Positions 21,019 to 28,897 of a DNA stretch of 64,000 nt are shown here, piece by piece. Origin of the DNA: Phaeosaccion multiseriatum (taxonomy: Eukaryota; Ochrophyta, other classes); the NCBI GenBank assembly GCA_965112735.1, contig CBCOSG010000002.1:44426-108425 (forward strand). The letters are read 5' to 3'. Position numbers and translations under genes: made by a program. The notes beneath the pieces were generated by a model. The model was not told where the DNA came from. It saw only the letters and a program-made list of their open reading frames with translations, and made no database searches. The stretch's first letter is position 1. Each line of letters opens with the position of its first letter.

Positions 21019-21864
21019 TTAGCCTAGATTTATATCATGTTTTTTAATTAAATCTTTTAGTTGATTATTAAGATAATTTTTAAGACTTAAATCTATCATG
21101 TAAAAATCTATTTTAATAGTTATGCCGGTCATAAGACTTGGGTTAACATGGTAAGTAATCTCGTGTTCGCGAGTCGTTAAATGATTTTCTCGATTTAATT
21201 TTTTTAGTAATTTATTTAACCCATCGAAATTCTCTTGTTTCGATTTCGATTTTGTTACCTTATACTCTTTATCATCTTCCATCTTCGCTTTCGTTAATGC
21301 ATACCTTTTTTCATCTTCCATTAATGCTACCATTACAATACTTTTGCCGATTATTAACTTTAAGCTATCTTCAACTTTTTTTTGTTGAGAAAGAGTTAAT
21401 TCTCGCGCTGAAGTAATATCAACAATTGCAACACCACTGTTTTTGTTTTTTATGAGGATAAGTTGTTCAACAATAATTTTAAGGCAACTAATACGATTTT
21501 GATCTAAAAGATAATTCAAGAATTTATATGTATGGACTGAGAATGATTCCCCAAAAATGGTTTCAAGAGTTAATCTTTTATCTGAAGGTCTGACTAAAGG
21601 ATGATTAAAAAAATTCATTACTATATTTTCATTACCCTCATTATTTTCTAAGTAACTTAAAAATAGTTGTAATTCTTTAATTGTCTTACCCATTAAAATA
21701 ATCTTTGTGTTCTCTCTATTATCCCCTTTCGGAGCTTCACCAGTACCAGGACTTAGAAGCTCTAGACAACTAAAGTCTGCATCGCGATCAAGTTCAAAAA
21801 TAACAATATCTAACATATATTCAAAAAAGGCCTCAGCATAAGGTAAAGCAATTTTTCTACTCAT
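21019..21864 (-). CDS. atpD: ATP synthase CF1 delta subunit, enlarged
   Basis: 281 residues, about 90 more than the usual delta subunit. Conserved parts are the start RKIALPYAEAFFEY, the middle FFNHPLVRPSDKRLTLETIF, the helix TLSQQKKVEDSLKLIIGKSIV, and the end HVNPSLMTGITIKIDFYMIDLS. Two extra segments interrupt the fold: about residues 20-55 and about 177-234. The second contains a tandem pair, MEDEKRYALTKAK then MEDDKEYKVTKSK. Delta joins the CF1 crown to the peripheral stalk. The ATG overlaps the atpF stop by four bases. The reading frame is intact through both insertions, so they are probably tolerated loops. Confidence 0.93.
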   Translation of the reverse strand: MSRKIALPYAEAFFEYMLDIVIFELDRDADFSCLELLSPGTGEAPKGDNRENTKIILMGKTIKELQLFLSYLENNEGNENIVMNFFNHPLVRPSDKRLTLETIFGESFSVHTYKFLNYLLDQNRISCLKIIVEQLILIKNKNSGVAIVDITSARELTLSQQKKVEDSLKLIIGKSIVMVALMEDEKRYALTKAKMEDDKEYKVTKSKSKQENFDGLNKLLKKLNRENHLTTREHEITYHVNPSLMTGITIKIDFYMIDLSLKNYLNNQLKDLIKKHDINLG

Positions 21865-22421
21865 AAAGTTTCTCCTTTGTCGGCTTTATATATACAGAAT
21901 GTAAGAAGGTTATCCAACGCTTTCTTCACACAGGCATCACTTTCCATAGTCTTTTTTAAATAAGATTGTAATTGTAAAGGGATTTTCTTAACAATTGCAT
22001 TTTCTATTTTGTTATCTTCTTCATTTTTAAAAGATTCTTCTAAATTTTCACACTTTGTCTTCGTTACTAAAGAAATTTCTTGAAACTTTTTTATCCCTTT
22101 TTCACGACATTCTAAAAATTTTTCTAATTCTTTTTTCGAAGCTTCTTTTTTATTTTCAGCAATTAAAATTTTTACTTGCTTTGCTTTTTCTGTTGCCTCA
22201 ACTAAAGAATTGCGTGCATCTGTTAATCGTTTTTCTGCATTTTCGATCTTTTGGCAAACAACTGTAGCTCGATCATCAATCATTTGTTTAACTGCTTTAC
22301 CAGCTGTTGCCAATATCACAGGAACAAATATACCAATATTAATTATATTTGTTTCAAATAGATTAGTGTTAATACCAAAACCTTCATTTGATAAAATAAA
22401 GAAAGTTACCCAATTTTGCAT
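21861..22421 (-). CDS. atpF: ATP synthase CF0 subunit b (subunit I)
   Basis: 186 residues: one N-terminal membrane helix (TNIINIGIFVPVILATAGKAV) followed by a long charged coiled-coil stalk with DDRATVVCQKIENAEKRL. It is diverged in the C-terminal half, which is cysteine-richer than usual. It forms the peripheral stalk with AtpG and overlaps atpD by four bases. Confidence 0.9.
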   Translation of the reverse strand: MQNWVTFFILSNEGFGINTNLFETNIINIGIFVPVILATAGKAVKQMIDDRATVVCQKIENAEKRLTDARNSLVEATEKAKQVKILIAENKKEASKKELEKFLECREKGIKKFQEISLVTKTKCENLEESFKNEEDNKIENAIVKKIPLQLQSYLKKTMESDACVKKALDNLLTFCIYKADKGETL

Positions 22422-22588
22422 ATTTACTTTTACCTTTACTAATTAAAAAATCATAGAAATAAGTTATTTAATTTGTCGTATCTCATCGACAGCATTATAT
22501 CGAAGGCTTTTAATACATTTAATACAGTGTTGATAAATATTAATATATTATTTTAAATTTAGAAAATAGCTACATACATATCATAATA

Positions 22589-22628
22589 AATTTTTAAGTA
22601 AAAAACCCAAATTTTTTACTTAAAAATT
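22589..22628 (-). terminator. 17-bp perfect hairpin in the atpG-atpF spacer
   Basis: Arms 22589-22605 and 22612-22628 are exact reverse complements with a 6-base loop. Together with the hairpin at 22642-22674 this gives two stacked structures directly after atpG on the minus strand, probably separating atpI-H-G from atpF-D-A messages. Confidence 0.6.
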
Positions 22629-22641
22629 CTATTTTTATCCA

Positions 22642-22674
22642 TATTAGATAATTATTTCAAATAATTATCTAATA
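22642..22674 (-). terminator. 15-bp hairpin overlapping the atpG stop codon
   Basis: Arms 22642-22656 and 22660-22674 are perfectly complementary with a 3-base loop. The atpG stop is at 22652-22654, so the last six or so codons of atpG form one arm. Confidence 0.6.
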
Positions 22675-23128
22675 TAGATCTAGCAGCTTGCTTACTTGCT
22701 TCTGTTATATTTGGTTCTTCATCAATTAGTTTTTGTTCAAGTTTTTGTTCAAGCTCTTTAGTAAGTTTAACAATTACTAAAGAATTAGAATTTTCTAAAT
22801 TTTTTATTTTTTCTTCCACAATACCTTGATAAAATTTATCAATAGTATCTCCAGTAATGTCAACCTGTTTTTTTGCTCTAATTCGTAAGTTATCGTAACG
22901 CAGATGATGCTTTGTTGCTATCTCTAAAATATAAACAGCTTTCATTAAAGTTTTTCGGATATAGTCCTTACGGTCATCAAAAATAGTAAGTAAAGGGTTA
23001 TATAAAATAGGTTGGAGAACAAATGTTAAAATCAGAAACTGTACTGCGATTAATATTAATGTACCGTCAAAATCAAATAATCCCCCAGTTTTTTCTGTTG
23101 TAAGAATTAAAAATGTGCTATTTATCAT
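22652..23128 (-). CDS. atpG: ATP synthase CF0 subunit b' (subunit II)
   Basis: 158 residues. The start GGLFDFDGTLILIAVQFLIL and the membrane helix continue into NPLLTIFDDRKDYIRKTL, the b' signature, then a stalk helix. It pairs with AtpF in the peripheral stalk. The spacer to atpF is 230 bases, unusually long for this cluster. Confidence 0.94.
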   Translation of the reverse strand: MINSTFLILTTEKTGGLFDFDGTLILIAVQFLILTFVLQPILYNPLLTIFDDRKDYIRKTLMKAVYILEIATKHHLRYDNLRIRAKKQVDITGDTIDKFYQGIVEEKIKNLENSNSLVIVKLTKELEQKLEQKLIDEEPNITEASKQAARSILDNYLK

Positions 23129-23246
23129 GAGGATATTATTTATATTCTATAAATTTAAGTTTTATCTAAGAAAACCATCTTAATATTTTATTAGTTAAGA
23201 AAAAAACATAATAAAGTTTTCAATTTTAGAAATTTTTATATAGGTT

Positions 23247-23510
<264 letters not shown>

Positions 23511-23568
23511 TTATAATTGTAAAAAATTTAATTGACAGATTTCAAATGAATATTAAAAGATAGTGTTG

Positions 23569-24300
23569 TTATTCTAGAGCTTCCGCAATATACGCCGCTG
23601 CTAGAGTCGAAAAAATTAAAGCTTGAATAGAACTTGCAAAAAGTCCTAAAGCCATAATAGGTAATGGAATAATTAAAGGAACAAGCATAGTTAACACTGA
23701 AACTGTTAATTCATCGGCTAAAATATTTCCAAATAACCGGAAACTTAATGATAGAGGTTTTGTAAAATCTTCTAAAATATTAATAGGTAAAAGAATTGGC
23801 GTTGGTTGTAAATAACGACCAAAATAACCTAAACTTTTTTTCTTAATACCGGCGTAAAAGTAAGCTCCAGATGTTAATAATGATAATGCAACAGTAGTAT
23901 TAATATCATTAGTGGGTGCTGCTAACTCGCCTTCTGGAAGTTCTATTAATTTCCAAGGCACTAAAGCACCAGACCAGTTACAACCAAGTACAAATAAAAA
24001 TAATGTTCCTACAAAAGGAAGCCATTCTTTGTAGTGACTATGCGGCAACTGACCCTCAGCAATCTCTAGAACAAATTCAACTATAAATTCCATAAAGTTT
24101 TGTAGTCCTTTAGGAACAAGTTCGACATTTTTTGTTCCTAGTAATGAAAGTAGTAAAAGTATTAAAATAACAAACCAACTGACTAAAAGTACTTGCCCGT
24201 GAAATGTAATTCCTTGAATTTCCCAATAAAAATGTTTTCCGACTTCTACTCCAGATAAAAAAATAATTGAATTCAAGTCTAAGTTTTGTGTAAGATTCAT
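23569..24300 (-). CDS. atpI: ATP synthase CF0 subunit a (subunit IV)
   Basis: 243 residues with several membrane helices. The functional segment [19 protein letters not shown] carries the essential arginine of the proton half-channels. It heads the atp cluster; about 136 AT-rich bases separate it from petJ. Confidence 0.98.
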   Translation of the reverse strand: MNLTQNLDLNSIIFLSGVEVGKHFYWEIQGITFHGQVLLVSWFVILILLLLSLLGTKNVELVPKGLQNFMEFIVEFVLEIAEGQLPHSHYKEWLPFVGTLFLFVLGCNWSGALVPWKLIELPEGELAAPTNDINTTVALSLLTSGAYFYAGIKKKSLGYFGRYLQPTPILLPINILEDFTKPLSLSFRLFGNILADELTVSVLTMLVPLIIPLPIMALGLFASSIQALIFSTLAAAYIAEALE

Positions 24301-24436
24301 GGTTAGATTTAATTAGATATTGAAATGGTACCTCATGCGAAAATATGCATATAGATATATTTAGTATAAATCATTTTGATATTTATGCATAGGGTTATAA
24401 ATACTATAGTATTTTTTTAGTAGTACTAAAAAATAA

Positions 24437-24769
24437 TCAATCCCAACCTTTTTTACTTTGACCTAAAACATAATTTGCAACATCTTCAATATCTGTATCA
24501 GCTAATCGTCCACCAAAAGCCGGCATAGCATTTTTACCGTTTGTTACTTGATATGTAATAGCATTAACACTATCCATACCATTTGTTTCTAAAGCTTCTT
24601 TTTTTAATGTTTTCTCAGGCATGATTACATTATTTCCACCAGCATGGCAAGCAGCACAATTTGCTGTAAAAATACGTTCACCATTCTCAACGTCAGCTGC
24701 ATGACTTTGGGTAGAAAAAACATTTAATGCGAATAAACAAATAAGCAAACTTGAAATATATTTTTTCAT
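24437..24769 (-). CDS. petJ: Cytochrome c6 (c553)
   Basis: 110 residues. A signal peptide ends at SHA-A near residue 24, and the haem site CAACH is at 38-42. The C-terminal [13 protein letters not shown] is typical of c6. It carries electrons in the lumen from cytochrome f to photosystem I. It lies upstream of the atp genes and downstream of psbV on the same strand. Confidence 0.96.
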   Translation of the reverse strand: MKKYISSLLICLFALNVFSTQSHAADVENGERIFTANCAACHAGGNNVIMPEKTLKKEALETNGMDSVNAITYQVTNGKNAMPAFGGRLADTDIEDVANYVLGQSKKGWD

Positions 24770-24871
24770 TACAAACTCAACTATGGTTAATTATAAATGG
24801 ACTCTAAAATTTTGACTCTAATTAAGAATCTAGCAGATATTTTAATTTTTAAAATTCTTTAATTCTATTAT

Positions 24872-25363
24872 TTAATAATAAATTTTACCACCACCCCATT
24901 TTTCTGAAGCAATTTTAGGTTGTAATAAAATATGTCCTGCAATAGCTTCTAAATCTTCTTCACTTAAAGAACGCATTTTTGGAAAAATATCAGCACTCTT
25001 AATACTAGGATGAATTTCAGCAATAGATTCTAAACCATCATAAGTAGTAGGATTTTTCATATAATCTACTAAAGATTCTATGTTATTACGAGCGGGTGTC
25101 GCTAGACTTAAAGCTTCAGGATCTAAACCTACGTTGGGGTTCGTTTTTGTAATACCACCAGTATGACAGATACCACAACTTGCATTAAATAAACGTTTAC
25201 CACGTTTCACTTGTTCTTGGCTTAAAACTAAAGTTTTTCCTTTAGAATCTACTGATACTGTTCTACTAGCTTCATCTAATTCGATTGCAACTGCATTAAA
25301 ATTAAAGACTCCGATAGTAAAAAAACAAAAAGACACAAGAAAGTAAAATACTTTTTTTAACAT
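24872..25363 (-). CDS. psbV: Cytochrome c550 of photosystem II
   Basis: 163 residues. A signal peptide ends near residue 26 (AVA-I) and the haem site CGICH is at 63-67. PsbV is an extrinsic lumenal subunit that stabilises the oxygen-evolving cluster in red-lineage plastids and cyanobacteria. An out-of-frame ATG 14 bases upstream (25375-25377) comes from a tandem duplication of the start region. Confidence 0.97.
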   Translation of the reverse strand: MLKKVFYFLVSFCFFTIGVFNFNAVAIELDEASRTVSVDSKGKTLVLSQEQVKRGKRLFNASCGICHTGGITKTNPNVGLDPEALSLATPARNNIESLVDYMKNPTTYDGLESIAEIHPSIKSADIFPKMRSLSEEDLEAIAGHILLQPKIASEKWGGGKIYY

Positions 25364-25437
25364 AATTTTTTTAACATAATTTTTTTATAAAGAGGAAACC
25401 AAGAAGATAAAGAATTTTACTTAGTTTAATTTTTTAA

Positions 25438-25746
25438 CTATTCTTTTTTTGTTTTTTTCAATTGTTCTTTAATCTTTTTACCTAATAAACCACGTAAACG
25501 TATATTCTCCCATCCTGCTGCTAAACTAAGACTTATAATTAGGACTTGACTAAATAATAATATAGGATCTAATCTCCACCCATGAATAATAAGAATACAG
25601 CTATAAATTAACCCTATAGTTGTAAAAAAAATATCTTCATCTCGCGATAATTCTGGTCTAATAATACGTATTAAATAAAGGAGCGTAACACCAATAACCA
25701 AAATACACCCTAATAATAAATTTGTGCCGAAACTTATATTAACCAT
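25438..25746 (-). CDS. ycf66: Ycf66 membrane protein
   Basis: 102 residues, with two or three membrane helices and the Ycf66 signature RPELSRDEDIFFTTIGLIY near residue 30 and HGWRLDPILLFSQ near residue 55, then ENIRLRG. The family occurs in cyanobacteria and some plastids; its function is not known. It lies between psbX and psbV, all on the minus strand. Confidence 0.9.
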   Translation of the reverse strand: MVNISFGTNLLLGCILVIGVTLLYLIRIIRPELSRDEDIFFTTIGLIYSCILIIHGWRLDPILLFSQVLIISLSLAAGWENIRLRGLLGKKIKEQLKKTKKE

Positions 25747-25767
25747 AACCTTAAGTATTTTTTATTT

Positions 25768-25896
25768 CTACACTTCAGGCCCACGGACTAATTTATCTTT
25801 TGTAGCTACAAAAGATAATGCTAATGTAATTGGAACAATAACTACAAGTGTTCCAGCTACTAAACTAAATAAAAAGCTTGATAAAGATGGTGTCAT
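25768..25896 (-). CDS. psbX: Photosystem II subunit X
   Basis: 42 residues beginning [16 protein letters not shown] with one membrane helix and the tail [12 protein letters not shown]. It matches PsbX, a small subunit near the QB site of photosystem II. The stop is 21 bases before ycf66. Confidence 0.93.
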   Translation of the reverse strand: MTPSLSSFLFSLVAGTLVVIVPITLALSFVATKDKLVRGPEV

Positions 25897-26042
25897 AATT
25901 TTATTTAAAGAATAAAACTGGAATTAATATTTATAATTATTTAAGATAAATTTTAAAGAAGACTTGGGATACTACAGTAATATTATAATACAAATAATAA
26001 AAATTTTTTTTTTTATTAATAACGAAAATTTTAAGCTAGATA

Positions 26043-27791
26043 TTAGAGATTGTAAAATCTTAAATGCTCCGTATCAAATCTTAATTTTGCAACACCGACT
26101 GGACCATTTCTATGCTTTGCAATAATAATTTCTATAATATTTTTTTCAAGAGTTTGAGGATAATAATACTCGTCTCGGTATAACATCATAACTATATCAG
26201 CATCTTGTTCTATAGAATTATGAATTAAAATTTTATTAACAATATAATTTGCTAAACTATAAACTTTTAAATCATATAAATAGTTTAATTTAGAATATAA
26301 TAACATATTTACACTAACCCATGTAAAAGAGATTAATGTATAAAAACTTTCAGGAAGACTGAGTTTTAAAAAAATTTTATCTTTTCGAGTTAATTGATCA
26401 ACTCTTTTCCAACCTGTATTTGTTAAAATTTTATGATTACTACTTATTTTTAATTTCCATGTTAAATTTGTCTGAAGACGGTAAATTGGTTTATACCCAG
26501 TATGTTTAATTTTATTAATAACTGTAGGAATAATTTCTTTTCCATTCCACCCTAACACCATAATATTTTTTCTTTTTACCCAGAAATTTTTTTTTCTTTG
26601 TAAATAATTTTGTAAAATCAAACTAAAGCAACCACTTTCTCTTAAATCTGAAAGCAATGGACGTTTATTGATCCGACTTTCTACACCTCGACTTAATTGG
26701 GATAAAGCTAATATGGGTACATTTAAATCCCGGGCTAATTTTTTTAAAATCCTAGTAATCTGTGATAATTCTTGAGCACGGGTTTCATTCCGTTGTCCTG
26801 TTTCAAGCAATTGTAAATAATCAATAATAATTAACCCTAAATTTTTTGTATATTCTTGTTGTAATTGCTTCACTTTAAGAGATAATTCATAGACTAATGT
26901 ATTTGGTGTATCTTCAATATAAATAGATAACTTAGATAATTCTTTTATTATTAAATTTATTTTAACCCACTCATTTTTTGATAAGCGACCAGATCGTAGT
27001 CTTAAATTATTAATTCCAACTTCATTAGCTAATAAACGGTAAATGAGTTGTTCTTTACTCATTTCTAAACTAAAAAAAACTATATCAGTATTAAATTTTT
27101 TAGCCATATTTTTTGCCAAGCTTAAAGCAAAAGCTGTTTTTCCCATCGAAGGTCGGCCAGCTAAAATTATCATATCAGATTTTTGAAATCCTTGAATTAA
27201 ACTATCTAATTGTTCAAATCCTGATGTAAGTCCTGGGTATTTTTTTAATTTTAATTTATATTTAATTTCCACTAAAATTTCATTTAAACCTTGAGATAAC
27301 GTAATAAAATTATTACGTTGTTTTTTTTGAGCAATACTGGACAATTTCTGTTCAATAACCAAAAGACTATTGTTAAGTGGGGTACTTGTTAAAAATCCTA
27401 AATCAATAATTTCATATCCTAATTCAATTAATAATCTTCGTAAATATTTTTCATAAACTAAAGAAATATAGTCTTCTAGATAACTAATACTTATAACTTG
27501 ATTAACAAAATCCGCAATAATGGATAAATCCTCTATACAATTTACGAGGCCTTCATCTTGTAAACATGTCACTAGAGTAACATAGTCAATAATTTTATCT
27601 TTACCATATAAAGATAATGCTGTTTTATAAATAATTTGATGTGATATAATATAGAAAGCCTCTACTGGCAGATATTGACTAACCACTGATATAGAAGTAG
27701 AATTTATTAATATACTACCTAAAATTATTTTTTCGGCAAGAATGCTGTAGGGAAGTGCTTTTTTAGAGGAATCTAGTTCAGACCTGTTCAT
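26043..27791 (-). CDS. dnaB: Replicative DNA helicase with an in-frame mini-intein
   Basis: 582 residues. The DnaB core has an N-terminal helical domain, Walker A GRPSMGKT at 212-219, FSLEMSKEQLIYRL, LIIIDYLQLL and PILALSQLSRGVE. At residues 388-525 the helicase is interrupted after SDLRESG by an intein that ends in HN, with Ser526 following, and resumes as IEQDADIVMMLYRDEYY. Without the intein the helicase is about 444 residues, a normal size. It probably unwinds plastid DNA at the fork. rpl9 is 10 bases upstream. Confidence 0.97.
   Translation of the reverse strand: MNRSELDSSKKALPYSILAEKIILGSILINSTSISVVSQYLPVEAFYIISHQIIYKTALSLYGKDKIIDYVTLVTCLQDEGLVNCIEDLSIIADFVNQVISISYLEDYISLVYEKYLRRLLIELGYEIIDLGFLTSTPLNNSLLVIEQKLSSIAQKKQRNNFITLSQGLNEILVEIKYKLKLKKYPGLTSGFEQLDSLIQGFQKSDMIILAGRPSMGKTAFALSLAKNMAKKFNTDIVFFSLEMSKEQLIYRLLANEVGINNLRLRSGRLSKNEWVKINLIIKELSKLSIYIEDTPNTLVYELSLKVKQLQQEYTKNLGLIIIDYLQLLETGQRNETRAQELSQITRILKKLARDLNVPILALSQLSRGVESRINKRPLLSDLRESGCFSLILQNYLQRKKNFWVKRKNIMVLGWNGKEIIPTVINKIKHTGYKPIYRLQTNLTWKLKISSNHKILTNTGWKRVDQLTRKDKIFLKLSLPESFYTLISFTWVSVNMLLYSKLNYLYDLKVYSLANYIVNKILIHNSIEQDADIVMMLYRDEYYYPQTLEKNIIEIIIAKHRNGPVGVAKLRFDTEHLRFYNL
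26217..26630 (-). mobile_element. DnaB mini-intein, 138 residues
   Basis: Starts with Cys388 (block A, CFSLILQNY), has block B with SSNHKILTNTGW (catalytic His), and ends in the block F/G sequence YDLKVYSLANYIVNKILIHN before Ser526. All splicing residues (Cys1, block B His, penultimate His, terminal Asn, +1 Ser) are present. No homing-endonuclease motifs fit in this length, so it should splice but not move. Inteins at this DnaB site are known from red algal and cryptophyte plastids. Confidence 0.93.
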
Positions 27792-27801
27792 TAATTATAT
27801 C

Positions 27802-28251
27802 TTACTTAGAAAGAACTTCTAATTTAATTTGGGCTGTAACTTTTGGGTGTAAAACAATATTTACTGGGTAAGTACCTAATTGTTTTATTGTAATAGGTAA
27901 AACTTTAAGAATATCTGGTATATCGCATTTTTCTTTTATGGCACCGATAATATGTTTATTAGTTACAGTACCAAAAATTTTATCACTTTTTCCCGAAGCT
28001 TTTTTTATTGAAAATTTTCCAAAATTCTCTATAATTTTTTTATGCGTAAGCGCTACTTCAAAATTTTTTAATTCTTTTTGCTTTAAATTTTCTATTCCAG
28101 TTGTTAATACTTTTAAGTTTGCTAATTTATTCGGGATTAGATAGTTTCTAACATACCCTGAATTGACTTTCAGGAGTTTCTCTGTTTGACCAAGTTTTTG
28201 AATATTTTGTAATAATATTATTTCTGTAAATTTTTTTGTTTTTTTTGTCAT
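27802..28251 (-). CDS. rpl9: 50S ribosomal protein L9
   Basis: 149 residues. The N-terminal signature EIILLQNIQKLGQTEKLLKVNSGYVRNYLIP is present over residues 9-40, followed by a long helix and the C-terminal domain ending PKVTAQIKLEVL. It is upstream of dnaB on the same strand, a bacterial-like pairing. Confidence 0.95.
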   Translation of the reverse strand: MTKKTKKFTEIILLQNIQKLGQTEKLLKVNSGYVRNYLIPNKLANLKVLTTGIENLKQKELKNFEVALTHKKIIENFGKFSIKKASGKSDKIFGTVTNKHIIGAIKEKCDIPDILKVLPITIKQLGTYPVNIVLHPKVTAQIKLEVLSK

Positions 28252-28426
28252 TCGAAATTAATTCTAAGAGTATTTATTAATACTATGGATAAATATACAT
28301 AGCTAAAGTATACTTTAAATCAATTTACTCAGGAATGTCAAATATTAATTTAATTAAAAAAATTCGAAATTTAATTTTCTTTATTTTTAGGTTTTAGAAA
28401 ATATACATGTAATATAATATTGTTGT

Positions 28427-28450
28427 TATATATATATATATATATATATT
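28427..28450. repeat. TA microsatellite
   Basis: About ten consecutive TA units in the spacer between the divergent genes rpl9 and psb28. It may vary in length between strains and could hide TATA-type -10 boxes. Confidence 0.8.
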
Positions 28451-28498
28451 ATTCTAAATAGAAAAAATTTAATTAGTAATAAGGAATAGAAAAAATTT

Positions 28499-28852
28499 AT
28501 GATCGCAAATATTCAATTTATCGAAGGTATAAATGAATTAGTTATCCCTGAAATTAAACTAACACGTTCACGAGATGGGAGTACTGGAACAGCCACTTTT
28601 ATTTTTGAAAATCCGAATATATTTAAGAAAAACACAACAAAAGAGGGTGAAATCGATGGGATGTATTTAGTTGATAAAGAAGGAATGATCAAAACAACTG
28701 ATGTTCAAGTTAAATTTATTAATGGAAGACCTACTTCATTAGAAGCGGTCTATATTATGAAAAGTCCTTCAAGTTGGGATAGATTTATAAGGTTTATGGA
28801 GAAATATAGTAAAGAGAATGAATTAACATTTGTACAACCTTTTAAAATTTAA
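28499..28852 (+). CDS. psb28: Photosystem II assembly protein Psb28
   Basis: 117 residues with [30 protein letters not shown] at the start and [20 protein letters not shown] at the end, the Psb28 family pattern (also Ycf79). In cyanobacteria it binds photosystem II assembly intermediates at the stromal side. It is the first of a plus-strand run psb28-pheT-rps1. Confidence 0.95.
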   Translation: MIANIQFIEGINELVIPEIKLTRSRDGSTGTATFIFENPNIFKKNTTKEGEIDGMYLVDKEGMIKTTDVQVKFINGRPTSLEAVYIMKSPSSWDRFIRFMEKYSKENELTFVQPFKI

Positions 28853-28897
28853 ACTTTACTAAAAGTATTTAAGATAATTATTTATATTTACTAAATT

